In this document: positions 1 to 10,838 of the stretch, in pieces
Layout of the letters: the number at the start of each line of letters is the position of its first letter
Numbering within the stretch: the first letter of the stretch is position 1
NCBI RefSeq assembly: GCF_023715525.1
Contig: NZ_JAMBOG010000002.1
Coordinates: forward strand, 1 to 64,000
Length of the DNA: 64,000 bases
Direction: 5' to 3'
Origin: Kocuria rosea
GTDB lineage: Bacteria; Actinomycetota; Actinomycetes; Actinomycetales; Micrococcaceae
Made by a program: the position numbers and the translations under genes
Notes under the pieces: model-generated
What the model was told of the DNA's origin: nothing
What the model saw: the letters and a program-made list of their open reading frames with translations, nothing else
The model's database searches: none

Positions 1-81
1 CCGGGCGAAGTTGCGGGCCAGGTTCGCCCCCATCACCGCAAGGCCGGTGACACCGATCTGAGCTTTCTGTTCAACAGGCAT
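1..81 (-). CDS. gnd: 6-phosphogluconate dehydrogenase, N-terminus only
   Basis: Only the first 27 codons are inside the window; the gene continues past base 1. The visible peptide starts MPVEQKAQIGVTGLAVMGAN, which matches the N-terminal Rossmann motif of 6-phosphogluconate dehydrogenase (GLAVMGxNLARN). That enzyme is the NADP-dependent oxidative decarboxylase of the pentose phosphate pathway that yields ribulose 5-phosphate. The ATG is the only start in this stretch. The assignment rests on this short but characteristic motif, so the exact subfamily cannot be judged. Confidence 0.82.
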   Translation of the reverse strand, partial: MPVEQKAQIGVTGLAVMGANLARNFAR

Positions 82-156
82 GCCCCCAGCCTATCGAGCC
101 CCCCGGCGGGCAGGACCGAGCAGCGGGGCCCGTGGTGCCTTACCGGCGGGTGTGAC

Positions 157-197
157 GGCGACGGCGGGGCGGACCGGTGGTCCGCCCCGCCGTCGCC
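157..197 (-). terminator. Hairpin terminator after the alcohol dehydrogenase gene
   Basis: A perfect 19-bp stem (157-175 with 179-197) closes a 3-nt loop. It lies just past the stop of the dehydrogenase gene on the minus strand and ahead of gnd. There is no U-tract, which is usual for hairpin terminators in very GC-rich actinobacteria. Confidence 0.75.
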
Positions 198-203
198 GCC
201 GGA

Positions 204-1253
204 TCAGGCCGGGATGGTCGCCGTGTCGATGACGAAGCGGTAGCGCACGTCGCTGCCGACGACGCGGTCGTAGGCGGCGGTGACGTCGTCCGCGCCGATG
301 AGCTCGATCTCCGCCCCGATGCCGTGCTCGGCGCAGAAGTCGAGCATCTCCTGGGTCTCGCGGATGCCGCCGATGTTGGACCCGGCCAGGCTGCGGCGCC
401 CGCCCACCAGGGAGAACACCCCGAAGGACTGCGCGTTCTCCGGCAGCCCGACGTAGACGAGCGCGCCGTTCACGCGCAGCAGTCCCAGGTAGGCGTCGAC
501 GTCGAGGTCCGCCGAGACGGTGTTGAGGACGAGGTCGAAGCTGCCGCGCAGCTCCTGGAAGGTCGCCTCGTCCTTCGTGGCGTAGTAGTGGTCGGCGCCG
601 AAGCGCAGGCCGTCCTCCTGCTTGGACAGCGACTGGCTGAGCACCGTGACCTCCGCGCCCATGGCGTGGGCGATCTTCACGGCCAGGTGGCCCAGCCCGC
701 CCATGCCCACCACGGCGACCTTCCGGCCCCGGCCGGCCCCCCAGTGCTTGAGCGGGGAGTACGTGGTGATGCCCGCGCACAGCAGGGGCGCGGCGACGTC
801 GAGGTCGAGGCCCTCCGGGATGCGCAGCACGTAGTTCTCGTCGGCCACGATCCGGGTGCTGTAGCCGCCGTAGGTGGGCTCGCCGGAGTACTGGCGGCCG
901 TTGTAGGTGGCCACCATGCCGCGCACGCAGAACTGCTCGTCGCCGGCGAGGCAGTTCTCGCACTCCCGGCACGAGTCCACGAAGCAGCCGATGCCGACCC
1001 GGTCGCCCACGGCGTGGGCGGTGACCTCCTCCCCCACGGCCGCGACCACGCCGGCGATCTCGTGGCCGGGGACCATCGGGAAGATCGCCCGCCCCCACTC
1101 CTGCCGGACCTGGTGGATGTCGGAGTGGCAGACGCCGGCGTAGGCGATGTCGATCAGCACGTCGTGCGGACCGAGGTCGCGGCGCTCGATGGTGCCGCGC
1201 TCGAAGGGAGCGCCGGCGGTGGGGGCGAGCAGGGCGGGAACGGACGTGGGCAC
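204..1253 (-). CDS. Zinc-dependent NAD(P) alcohol dehydrogenase (MDR superfamily, YahK/AdhC type)
   Basis: 349 aa. Catalytic-zinc ligands C42, H64 and E65 lie in the usual contexts (AGVCHSD and PGHEIAG). Structural-zinc cysteines C95, C98, C101 and C109 form the lobe loop. The nucleotide motif [11 protein letters not shown] lies around residue 180. The family reversibly reduces aldehydes to alcohols in the cytoplasm, usually with NADPH and broad substrate range. The start is a GTG preceded by a strong AGGAGG at 6 nt; longer reading upstream lacks a ribosome site. It follows an old-yellow-enzyme gene by 59 nt, so the two are probably co-transcribed. The substrate cannot be told from sequence; the pairing suggests removal of reactive unsaturated aldehydes or ketones. 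Confidence 0.88.
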   Translation of the reverse strand: MPTSVPALLAPTAGAPFERGTIERRDLGPHDVLIDIAYAGVCHSDIHQVRQEWGRAIFPMVPGHEIAGVVAAVGEEVTAHAVGDRVGIGCFVDSCRECENCLAGDEQFCVRGMVATYNGRQYSGEPTYGGYSTRIVADENYVLRIPEGLDLDVAAPLLCAGITTYSPLKHWGAGRGRKVAVVGMGGLGHLAVKIAHAMGAEVTVLSQSLSKQEDGLRFGADHYYATKDEATFQELRGSFDLVLNTVSADLDVDAYLGLLRVNGALVYVGLPENAQSFGVFSLVGGRRSLAGSNIGGIRETQEMLDFCAEHGIGAEIELIGADDVTAAYDRVVGSDVRYRFVIDTATIPA

Positions 1254-1312
1254 AGGGTCCTCCTGAGGACGGGGTCGGGGTGGCGGGGCGGGTGGTGGAG
1301 TGCGGGGAGCGC

Positions 1313-2401
1313 TCAGAGGGCGTACTCGTACTGGACGGGCACGCGGGCCGGGGCGTCGAGGGCGGCGGCGGCACGGTGGGCCCAGTAGGGGTCGCGCAGC
1401 AGCTCCCGGCCCAGCAGCACGGCGTCGGCCCGGCCCCCGGAGACGACGGCCTCCGCCTGCGCCGGGTCGGTGATCAGCCCGACCGCACCCGTGGGCAGTC
1501 CGGTGGACGCGCGCACGGCCTCGGCGAAGGGCACCTGGTAGCCGGGCCCGACGGGGATCCGCACCCGCGGGGCCATGCCGCCGGTGGAGGTGTCGAGCAG
1601 GTCCACGCCGTGCTCCTGCAGGGCGGCGGCCAGGCGCACGGTGTCCTCGCCGGTCCAGGCCTCGGCCCCCCCGGCCTCCTGCACCCAGTCGGTGGCCGAG
1701 ACCCGGAAGAACACCGGCAGCTCCTCCGGCCACACGGCGCGGACCGCGTCGACGATCTCCAGGGCGAAGCGGGCGCGGTGGTCGAACGGGCCGCCGTAGG
1801 CGTCGGTGCGCCGGTTCGCCACCGGGGAGAGGAACGAGTGGATCAGGTACCCGTGGGCGCCGTGGATCTCCACCACCCGGAACCCGGCCGCCAGGGCACG
1901 GCGGGCTGCGGCGGCGAAGTCCTGCACCAGGTCACGGATCTCCTCGACGCCGAGCTCCTGCGGGGCGGGCAGGTCGCCGAAGGCCTCCGCGCTGGGGGCC
2001 ACGGCGGACCAGCCGCCCTCGGCCTCGGGCACCCCGCCGCCGCCGCGCCAGGGGCGGTCGGTGGAGGCCTTGCGCCCGGCGTGGCCGAGCTGGATCGCGG
2101 GCACCGCCCCGTGCTCGGCGATCGCGGCCGTGATCCGTGTGAACGCCTGCTGCTGCGCCTCGTTCCACAGCCCGAGGTCCCAGGGGGTGATCCGGCCGTC
2201 GGGGCGCACGGCGGTCGCCTCCACCATGACCAGCCCGACCCCGCCGGCCGCCCGGCTCGCCAGGTGCTGGAGGTGGAAGTCGGTGGGGACCCCGGCCCGG
2301 GGACCGGAGGCCTCGGCCGAGTACATGCACATCGGGGACATCCACACGCGGTTCGGCACGGTCAGCGACCGCAGGGTCATCGGCTCGAACAAAGCGCTCA
2401 A
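1313..2401 (-). CDS. Old yellow enzyme family NADH:flavin oxidoreductase (NamA/YqjM-like)
   Basis: 362 aa. The N-terminus [20 protein letters not shown] and the core [11 protein letters not shown] are typical of the YqjM/NamA class of FMN ene-reductases. Further on, the active-site region [14 protein letters not shown] and the phosphate-binding segment near [10 protein letters not shown] are present. These TIM-barrel enzymes use NADPH to reduce electrophilic alkenes such as enals, enones and nitro compounds. The start is a TTG with GGAAGGAG 5 nt ahead; no ATG fits. It heads a two-gene unit with the alcohol dehydrogenase and is divergent from an ArsR-type regulator. The palindrome at 2454-2475 lies in the shared promoter region, so electrophile-responsive control is likely but inferred. 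Confidence 0.9.
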   Translation of the reverse strand: MSALFEPMTLRSLTVPNRVWMSPMCMYSAEASGPRAGVPTDFHLQHLASRAAGGVGLVMVEATAVRPDGRITPWDLGLWNEAQQQAFTRITAAIAEHGAVPAIQLGHAGRKASTDRPWRGGGGVPEAEGGWSAVAPSAEAFGDLPAPQELGVEEIRDLVQDFAAAARRALAAGFRVVEIHGAHGYLIHSFLSPVANRRTDAYGGPFDHRARFALEIVDAVRAVWPEELPVFFRVSATDWVQEAGGAEAWTGEDTVRLAAALQEHGVDLLDTSTGGMAPRVRIPVGPGYQVPFAEAVRASTGLPTGAVGLITDPAQAEAVVSGGRADAVLLGRELLRDPYWAHRAAAALDAPARVPVQYEYAL

Positions 2402-2453
2402 GGGCGCTCCTTCCGGAGGTCGGCGGGAGGGGGCGCACGGGCGCCACCGGTTC

Positions 2454-2475
2454 TAGTACGACAATCACCGTACTA
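2454..2475. promoter_or_regulatory. Candidate operator: TAGTACG-N8-CGTACTA
   Basis: Perfect 7-bp inverted repeat with an 8-nt spacer in the 138-bp gap between the divergent OYE and ArsR-type genes. It is the only AT-rich element in the gap. Size and position fit an operator of a small winged-helix dimer. That it is bound by the neighbouring regulator is inference. Confidence 0.55.
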
Positions 2476-2539
2476 CGCCCGGCGAGCCCTGTGCAGACCC
2501 TCGTAGAATGGGGGCGCCACGACGACGAGAAGGATCCCG

Positions 2540-2899
2540 GTGCCCACGCCCACCACGCCGCCGCTCCCCCGGGCCATCGCCCACCCCGCCCGGGAGGAGA
2601 TCACCCTGGAGTCCGTGCTGGCGGCCCTGGCGGACCCGGTGCGCCTGAGCATCGTGCGGGACCTCGCCGCCGGCCGCTCCGCGATGGCCTGCAGCGCCTT
2701 CCGCCTGCCGGTCACCAAGTCGACCGGCACCCACCACTTCCGCGTGCTGCGCGAAGCCGGGGTCATCCGCCAGTCCTACCGGGGCACCGCCCGCCTGAAC
2801 GCCCTGCGCGAGGAGGACCTCGAGGTGCTGTTCCCGGGCCTGCTCGCCACCGTGCTCGCCGCGGCCGCACGCCGCGACGGGCGTCCACCCCGGGACTGA
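2540..2899 (+). CDS. ArsR-family winged-helix transcriptional regulator
   Basis: 119 aa, the usual size for the family. Residues 20-85 fit the ArsR winged helix: an opening helix (LESVLAALADPVRLSIVRDL), a recognition-helix region around TKSTGTHHFRVLREAGVI, and a wing. There is no obvious metal-binding CxC motif, so it is probably not a metal sensor of the classic type. The GTG start is preceded by AGAAGGA, and a -10-like TAGAAT lies at 2504-2509. It is divergent from the OYE/alcohol dehydrogenase pair with a clean palindrome between them, so it most likely represses that pair and itself. The inducer is unknown. Confidence 0.85.
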   Translation: MPTPTTPPLPRAIAHPAREEITLESVLAALADPVRLSIVRDLAAGRSAMACSAFRLPVTKSTGTHHFRVLREAGVIRQSYRGTARLNALREEDLEVLFPGLLATVLAAAARRDGRPPRD

Positions 2900-2923
2900 G
2901 CGCCACCGGGACCGAGTCACTCC

Positions 2924-2955
2924 GGGATCGAGGCGCCCCGGGATCGAGGCGCCCC
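2924..2955. repeat. 16-bp unit repeated twice in tandem
   Basis: Two exact copies of GGGATCGAGGCGCCCC lie directly after the arsR-type gene. No coding frame is evident. It may be a small slippage product; no function is visible. Confidence 0.7.
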
Positions 2956-3003
2956 GGGCCACGACGGGGTGGATCGAGGGGGACCGGCACGGGCGGGGCA
3001 ACG

Positions 3004-3022
3004 CCGGCGTCGAGCACGCCGG
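3004..3022. terminator. Possible terminator hairpin
   Basis: A 7-bp stem CCGGCGT/ACGCCGG with a 5-nt loop lies between the arsR-type gene and the 3' end of the tRNA on the opposite strand. It could stop either transcript. The stem is short, so confidence is modest. Confidence 0.4.
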
Positions 3023-3079
3023 GGCCCGGAGTCCGGGGCCGGAACGCCGCGCCCCTCGGGGCGGGCGTCGCACGAGGGG

Positions 3080-3152
3080 TGGGTCCTACCGGGATCGAAC
3101 CGATGACATCCACGGTGTAAACGTGGCGCTCTACCAGCTGAGCTAAAGACCC
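3080..3152 (-). tRNA. tRNA-Val (anticodon TAC)
   Basis: The minus strand folds into a full cloverleaf. The acceptor pairs GGGTCTT with AGGACCC, the D-arm is AGCTCAGCTGGTAGAGC, and the anticodon stem CCACG/CGTGG encloses loop TTTACAC (anticodon TAC). The T-arm carries the invariant TTCGATC. The discriminator base is A and the 3' CCA is not encoded in the DNA. It stands alone between the sirtuin gene and the arsR-type gene. Confidence 0.96.
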
Positions 3153-3283
3153 TTGACAACCGGGTGGACGGTTTGCGCAACCGCCAGCACCCGGTTCCCG
3201 AACAGGCTACTAGCTGTTACCCACCAGTAACCCCACGGTCGGGGTGCCCTCCGAGTGACGTTCACCACACCCGGGCTCCCAGT

Positions 3284-4186
3284 CTACGGACTCCGCAACG
3301 CCTGTTCGAGCCGCGTCAGGAACTCCGTGGCCCGGGCGTCGATCTTCAGCCGGGCGGCGGCGTCCCCGCGGGTCCGGCCGTGGTTGACGATCACCACGGG
3401 CCGGTCCCCCCGCACGGCGTGGCGCACGAAGCGCCGGCCCGAGTTGACGGTCAGGGAGGACCCCACGACCAGCAGGGCGTCCGCGGCCTCGACCATGCGC
3501 AGGGACCGCAGCACCCGGTGCCGCGGGGCGTTCTCCCCGAAGAACACGACGTCGGGCTTGAGCACGCCGCCGCAGACGGGGCAGTCGGGGACCCGGAAGC
3601 CGGCGGTCCGCGGGATCACGGCGTCGGCGTCCGGGGCGAACTCGATGTCCTCCGGGGAGGAGAGGGAGTCGTAGAAGCCGGGATTGAGCTCGTCGAGCAC
3701 GTCGGAGAGCACGGCCCGCGGGATCCGGGTCCCGCACTGCATGCACCGCACGAGCGAGTAGCGGCCGTGCAGGTCCACCACGTTGACGGACCCGGCGGCC
3801 TGGTGCAGCCGGTCGATGTTCTGGGTGACGACCCCCGTGACGGCCCGGGCCTCCTCGAGCCGGGCCAGCGCCTCGTGACCGGCGTTGGGGCGGGCCTCGG
3901 CGAGGTGTCGCCAGCCGTACTGGTTGCGCGCCCAGTAGTGGCTGCGCTTCGCGGCGCTGCCCATGAACTCCTGGAACGTCATGGGGGTGCGCGGGGCGGA
4001 GCCGGGGCCCCGGTAGTCCGGGATCCCGGAGTCGGTGCTGATGCCGGCGCCGGTGAGCACGGCGGTGCGGCGCCCGCGCAGCAGCTCGAGGGCGGCGGCG
4101 AGCCCGGTGGCAAGATCGGCGGCGTCGGGGTCGGGGAACTGGTCGGGGGTGCCGGGGGCGCCGTACCCGGCGCGGACGGTGGGCAT
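3284..4186 (-). CDS. Sir2-family NAD-dependent protein deacylase
   Basis: 300 aa. The sirtuin core begins with GAGISTDSGIPDYRG (about 46-60), followed by TQNIDRLH and the catalytic histidine in VDLHG. Two CxxC pairs (CMQC and CPVC) form the structural zinc site, then KPDVVFFGE and VVGSSLTVNSG. Sirtuins remove acyl groups from lysines using NAD+, linking protein activity to redox and acetyl-CoA state. The GAGIS/PDYRG pattern resembles the class II (SIRT4-like) branch, but this is a reading by eye. It starts 23 nt after the peroxiredoxin gene, so they are probably co-transcribed with DUF3052 upstream. No good Shine-Dalgarno precedes the ATG. Confidence 0.9.
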   Translation of the reverse strand: MPTVRAGYGAPGTPDQFPDPDAADLATGLAAALELLRGRRTAVLTGAGISTDSGIPDYRGPGSAPRTPMTFQEFMGSAAKRSHYWARNQYGWRHLAEARPNAGHEALARLEEARAVTGVVTQNIDRLHQAAGSVNVVDLHGRYSLVRCMQCGTRIPRAVLSDVLDELNPGFYDSLSSPEDIEFAPDADAVIPRTAGFRVPDCPVCGGVLKPDVVFFGENAPRHRVLRSLRMVEAADALLVVGSSLTVNSGRRFVRHAVRGDRPVVIVNHGRTRGDAAARLKIDARATEFLTRLEQALRSP

Positions 4187-4209
4187 CGGGGAACGGTGCG
4201 CGGCGGCGG

Positions 4210-4668
4210 TCAGCGGGGCAGCTTGGCCAGGGCCGCGCGGTACGTCTCCAGCTCCCGCGCGGTGCCGCGCTCGGCGCGGAAGGCGTCGACGACCACCCCG
4301 TCGGCGTCCAGCACGAACGTGGCGCGCTCGGCCATGCCCGAGACCGGGTCGAAGACGCCGTAGCGCTGGGCGACGGCTCCGTGGGGCCAGAAGTCGGCGA
4401 GCAGGTCGAAGTCGAAGGACTCCTCGCGGGCGAACGCGCGCAGGGCGTACTTCGAGTCCACGGACACCGCGAGCAGCTTCACGCGGGCGTCCTCGAACAC
4501 GGAGAGGCTGTCCTGGAGCCGGCAGAGCTCACCGGTGCAGACCCCGGAGAAGGCGAACGGGAAGAACACCAGCGCCACGGGCCGGCCCCGCAGCCCGCTG
4601 AGGGCGACGGGCTCGCCGAACTGGTTCTCGAGCGTGAAGTCCGGGGCCGGGCGGCCGATCTCGGGCAT
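4210..4668 (-). CDS. ahpE: AhpE-type 1-Cys peroxiredoxin
   Basis: 152 aa, the normal size for AhpE. The peroxidatic cysteine sits in PFAFSGVCTGELC at about residue 44, with the Thr/Cys/Arg environment of the thioredoxin fold. A second cysteine follows five residues later, which is unlike a classic resolving cysteine position. The family reduces hydroperoxides and peroxynitrite in the cytoplasm and was characterised in Mycobacterium tuberculosis. AGGAGT lies ahead of the ATG. It sits between DUF3052 (82 nt upstream) and the sirtuin gene, all on the minus strand. Confidence 0.88.
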   Translation of the reverse strand: MPEIGRPAPDFTLENQFGEPVALSGLRGRPVALVFFPFAFSGVCTGELCRLQDSLSVFEDARVKLLAVSVDSKYALRAFAREESFDFDLLADFWPHGAVAQRYGVFDPVSGMAERATFVLDADGVVVDAFRAERGTARELETYRAALAKLPR

Positions 4669-4750
4669 GGTGGGTACTCCTGTGGTCCGGGAACGGCCCC
4701 GCCCGGGACCGGGCGCGGGAAGCCGTCGGGGCGGGGGCCGGGACGGCGGC

Positions 4751-5167
4751 TCAGATGTTGCGCTTGGGCATCAGGCGGGTGGCGGCCCAGTCGGCGCTCA
4801 CGCGGGCCGTGGTGGTCACGTGCAGCCCGGCGGTGGGCGCGGCGTCCTGCACGTCCGAGGGCGGCACGTAGCCGTCGCGGCCGGCCTTCGGGGTGAGCAA
4901 CCACACCACCCCGCCCTCGTCCAGGGTCGTCTGCACGTCCACCAGGGTGTCCACGAGGTCGCCGTCGCCCTCGCGGAACCACAGCAGCACGGCGTCCACG
5001 ACCTCCTGGTCCTCCTCGTCCAGCAGGTCCGACCCGATCAGGTCCTCGATCCCGTCCCGCAGGTCGAAGTCGACGTCCTCGTCATATCCGAATTCCTGGA
5101 TGTAGTCGCCATCCTTGAAACCGAGCTGGACTACCGCGTCACCCGCGGTGGTCTTGGCCTCGCTCAC
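4751..5167 (-). CDS. DUF3052 family protein
   Basis: 138 aa, acidic. The sequence has the actinobacterial DUF3052 pattern: an N-terminal VVQLGFKDGDYIQEFGYDED stretch, an acidic middle and a C-terminal WLLTPKAGRDGYVPPSDV segment. No biochemical function is established that I can name. The family often lies beside aceE in actinobacteria, and here it is divergent from aceE across a 432-bp gap. The GTG start has AGAAGGAG 7 nt ahead. It heads a unit with ahpE and the sirtuin gene. Linkage to pyruvate dehydrogenase control is only suggested by position. Confidence 0.85.
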   Translation of the reverse strand: MSEAKTTAGDAVVQLGFKDGDYIQEFGYDEDVDFDLRDGIEDLIGSDLLDEEDQEVVDAVLLWFREGDGDLVDTLVDVQTTLDEGGVVWLLTPKAGRDGYVPPSDVQDAAPTAGLHVTTTARVSADWAATRLMPKRNI

Positions 5168-5599
5168 TTCTTGCTCCTTCTGGATCGGGCCGACCGTCGA
5201 CGACCTCGCACTGCGTACCGGTGCGGGGTCCGCCCGCCCGAGGTGGACCGCGGGGCACGGTGGCGGGCCGGAAACCGGCTTCGAGGTCCAGACAACACCG
5301 GATCAGGGTTGCTTTCAAGCTCCGGCCCGTGGTTCGGCCCGCCGAATTGCCCGCCGGGGCGGCGTATGACGGGCCGTCCCGGGTGTGGAAACATGGTTCC
5401 GACAGACATCCCGTGCGCCGGACAGCCCGTCGGCGCGATCCGCTCGGCGCAGCGGGTGCCCGGGTGACCGCCCTCACCGGCGGTGCACCGGGTTCCCGGA
5501 CCGGAGCACGGGTAGCTTGAGACCGTCGGTGGCCCGGCCGCGCCTGCGCGCGCGCACCCGCCCGGGACCATCGGACAGTCCCACGAAGAGAGGTAGATC
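5168..5599. other. 432-bp divergent intergenic region (DUF3052 / aceE)
   Basis: No gene is supported here. It must hold the promoters of DUF3052 (minus) and aceE (plus). Visible elements are a -10-like TAGCTT near 5514 ahead of aceE and a small hairpin GCCGG-AAA-CCGGC at 5267-5279. An imperfect dyad, GGAAACATGGTTCC, lies at 5387-5400. None is strong enough to assign a regulator. Confidence 0.5.
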
Positions 5600-8338
<2,739 letters not shown>

Positions 8339-8428
8339 GCCGGCCCCTCCGGTGCACCACGGCGCCCCGGTCACCCCGCGCGGGTGGCCGGGGCGCCGTC
8401 GCCGTCCGGGCCGGTGCGCCCGGTGCTC

Positions 8429-8434
8429 TAAGCT
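8429..8434 (+). promoter_or_regulatory. -10-like hexamer TAAGCT, leaderless layout
   Basis: TAAGCT ends 7 nt before the ATG of the fasR-type gene, which has no purine-rich ribosome site. A transcript from this hexamer would start at or next to the initiation codon. The same layout recurs at six other genes in the window. Confidence 0.55.
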
Positions 8435-8441
8435 CGGGGGC

Positions 8442-9731
8442 ATGGCCGGACAGGACGGGAATTCCACCACGCGCTGGTTGCGCGCCCCCCGCAAGCGCCC
8501 CGGGGGGACCGCGGAGAAGGTCCGCGCCCGCCCCGCCGCACCCCCGCACCCCCGGACCCTGGAGAACCTGAAGGCGAACCTGGGCACGATCTCGACGGTC
8601 GCGACCCGCCGCCTCGAGACGGACCTGCCGTGGTTCCAGCAGCTGCGCGCCGACGAGCGCTCCGAGCTCGGGCTGGTGGCGCAGCGGGGCATCTCCTCCT
8701 TCGTGCGCTGGTACGAGGACCCGGAGGAGCCCCTGTGGGTGCTCACCCAGGTCTTCCGCAACGCCCCCACCGAGCTCACCCGCTCCATCTCCCTGCAGCA
8801 CGCCCTGCAGCTGCTGCGGATCGTCGTCGACGTCGTCGAGGAGATGGTCCCGGAGCTCGCGAAGCACCACGACGAGGCCGCCCTGCGGGAGGCCGTCCTG
8901 CGCTACTCCCGGGAGATCGCGTTCGCGGCCGCCGACGTCTACGCCCGCGCGGCCGAGAACCGGGGCTCGTGGGACGCGCGCCTGGAGTCGCTGGTCGTCG
9001 ACGGGATCCTGCGCGGCGAGCACTCGGACTCCCTGCGCTCCCGGATCGCCGCGCTGGGGTGGGCCTCGACCGGACCCGTCACGGTGCTCACGGGGTCCGC
9101 GCCGGAGGCGACCGGCCCCTCCACGGTGGCCCGGCTGCGCCGGCTGGCCTGCCGCTACGCCCAGGACTCGCTGGTCTCCATCCAGGGCGACCGGCTCATC
9201 CTCGTCCTCGGCGGCGTGGCCGACCGCGACCTCGCCCTGGAGAAGCTCACCGCCGCCTTCGGCCCCGGCGCCGTGGTGCACGGGCCCGAGGCGCCCACGA
9301 TCTTCGAGGCCGGACGCTCGGCCCGGCTCGCGCACGCCGCCCTGTCCGTGGCGCCGGCCTGGCCCGCCGCGCCCCGGCCGGTCCACTCCGAGGACCTGTG
9401 GCCCGAGCGGGCCATGGCCGGGGACGAGGCCGCGCGCACCGCGATGGTCGAGTCGATCTACCGTCCGCTGACGCGCTCGGCCACCGGGCTGGTGGAGACC
9501 CTGTCCACGTACGTGTCCGTGGGCCACTCCCTCGAGGCCACGGCCCGGGAGCTGTTCGTGCACGCCAACACCGTGCGCTACCGGCTGCGCCGGATCTGCG
9601 ACCTCACCGGGTGGGACCCACTGGTCCCCCGCGACGCGTTCGTGCTGCACTGCGCCCTCGTGGCCGGCCGGCTGGCCGACTCCTGCCCGCCGATCGACAC
9701 CTCAGCGCCCCCCGCCCCGCCCGTCTTGTAG
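8442..9731 (+). CDS. fasR: PucR-family regulator, FasR-like activator of fatty acid synthesis genes
   Basis: 429 aa. The C-terminus (about 370-410) carries the PucR helix-turn-helix, VGHSLEATARELFVHANTVR followed by YRLRRICDLTGWD. Upstream is the GGDEF-like/CdaR-type middle region. In Streptomyces coelicolor, FasR is a PucR-like protein encoded immediately upstream of fabDHPF and activates that operon; the gene order here is identical. The ATG at 8442 was chosen because TAAGCT ends 7 nt before it and coding character begins there; reading could extend to 8352 but without support. The palindrome at 9726-9742, overlapping its stop codon, is a candidate target. The symbol rests on synteny. Confidence 0.8.
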   Translation: MAGQDGNSTTRWLRAPRKRPGGTAEKVRARPAAPPHPRTLENLKANLGTISTVATRRLETDLPWFQQLRADERSELGLVAQRGISSFVRWYEDPEEPLWVLTQVFRNAPTELTRSISLQHALQLLRIVVDVVEEMVPELAKHHDEAALREAVLRYSREIAFAAADVYARAAENRGSWDARLESLVVDGILRGEHSDSLRSRIAALGWASTGPVTVLTGSAPEATGPSTVARLRRLACRYAQDSLVSIQGDRLILVLGGVADRDLALEKLTAAFGPGAVVHGPEAPTIFEAGRSARLAHAALSVAPAWPAAPRPVHSEDLWPERAMAGDEAARTAMVESIYRPLTRSATGLVETLSTYVSVGHSLEATARELFVHANTVRYRLRRICDLTGWDPLVPRDAFVLHCALVAGRLADSCPPIDTSAPPAPPVL

Positions 9732-9742
9732 CTTCCCTACAA
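9726..9742. promoter_or_regulatory. Candidate FasR operator: TTGTAG-CTTCC-CTACAA
   Basis: Perfect 6-bp inverted repeat with a 5-nt spacer. It overlaps the stop codon of the fasR-type gene and lies 68 bp before the fabD start. It is an AT-containing island in very GC-rich DNA and sits where an activator of fabD transcription would bind. Binding is inferred. Confidence 0.5.
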
Positions 9743-9809
9743 ACAGCGCCGTGCGGGTTGGTGGCCTCCGCGCCGCGTGTCCGGGACGGGTTCTTGCCAA
9801 GCTGGGACG

Positions 9810-10724
9810 GTGATTGCGATCCTCTGCCCCGGACAGGGCTCCCAGAAACCCGGCTTCCTCACCGAATGGCTCGCGCTCGACGGCGTGCGCGAGCACCTGG
9901 AGCAGCTGAGCGAGGCCGCCGGCCTGGACCTGGTCCACTACGGGACCGAGGCCGACGAGGAGACGATCAAGGACACCGCCGTCGCGCAGCCCCTGATCGT
10001 GGCCGCGGGTCTGGTGGCCGGGCGCCTGCTGGGCGACCGGCTGGGCCCCGGGCGCGACGACCTGGTCTTCGCCGGCCACTCCGTCGGCGAGATCACCGCC
10101 TCGGCCCTGGCCGGTGCGCTCACCGAGGCCGACGCCATGGCCTTCGTCCGCACCCGCGCCAACGCCATGGCCGCGGCCGCGGCGGCCGTCCCGACCGGGA
10201 TGAGCGCGGTGCTCGGCGGCAAGGAGGACGAGGTCCTCGCCGCGATCGCCGCCGCGGGGCTCACCCCGGCCAACGCCAACGGCGGCGGGCAGACCGTGGC
10301 CGCCGGCACCCTCGAGCAGCTCGCGGCCCTCGCCGAGCACCCGCCCGCCCGCGCACGGGTGGTCCCCCTCAAGGTCGCCGGCGCCTTCCACACCGAGCAC
10401 ATGGCGCCCGCCCTGGAGCCCCTGCGCGCCCTGGTCCCGCAGCTCGCCCCGGCGGAGCCCGTGCACCCCCTGCTCTCCAACGCCGACGGCGCGCCCGTCG
10501 CCTCGGGCGCGGCGAACCTCGACGCACTGGTGGCCCAGGTCTGCCGGCCCGTGCGCTGGGACCTGTGCATGCAGACCCTGCTCGAGCGCGGCGTCGAGCA
10601 GCTGGTCGAGCTGCCCCCGGCCGGCACGCTCGTGGGCCTCGCCAAGCGCGGCATGAAGGGCGTCCCGGCCCTCGCCGTCAACTCCGCCGAGGAGCTGGCG
10701 CAGGCCAGGAGTATCCTTGACTGA
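9810..10724 (+). CDS. fabD: Malonyl-CoA:ACP transacylase
   Basis: 304 aa. The N-terminal CPGQGSQKPGFL and the nucleophile elbow GHSVGEITA (Ser91) are diagnostic of FabD. The catalytic His lies in the AFHTEHMAPA segment. It loads malonate from malonyl-CoA onto ACP for FAS-II. The chosen GTG at 9810 gives the family-typical N-terminus VIAILCPGQG; an in-frame GTG at 9777 would add 11 uncharacteristic residues. Ahead of 9810 is CAAGCT 6 nt upstream and no good ribosome site, so this start may also be leaderless. fabH, acpP and fabF follow in the same direction. Confidence 0.95.
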   Translation: MIAILCPGQGSQKPGFLTEWLALDGVREHLEQLSEAAGLDLVHYGTEADEETIKDTAVAQPLIVAAGLVAGRLLGDRLGPGRDDLVFAGHSVGEITASALAGALTEADAMAFVRTRANAMAAAAAAVPTGMSAVLGGKEDEVLAAIAAAGLTPANANGGGQTVAAGTLEQLAALAEHPPARARVVPLKVAGAFHTEHMAPALEPLRALVPQLAPAEPVHPLLSNADGAPVASGAANLDALVAQVCRPVRWDLCMQTLLERGVEQLVELPPAGTLVGLAKRGMKGVPALAVNSAEELAQARSILD

Positions 10725-10838
10725 CGTCCACGCGCGCGTCTCCGCGCGCCCCGCCCCGGGACCGGACCAGCCGAACGCCGCCCGCCCCCCGTGGGGCCGC
10801 CCCGCCGCGCCCGGCCACACGAAGGAGCAACGACACCT

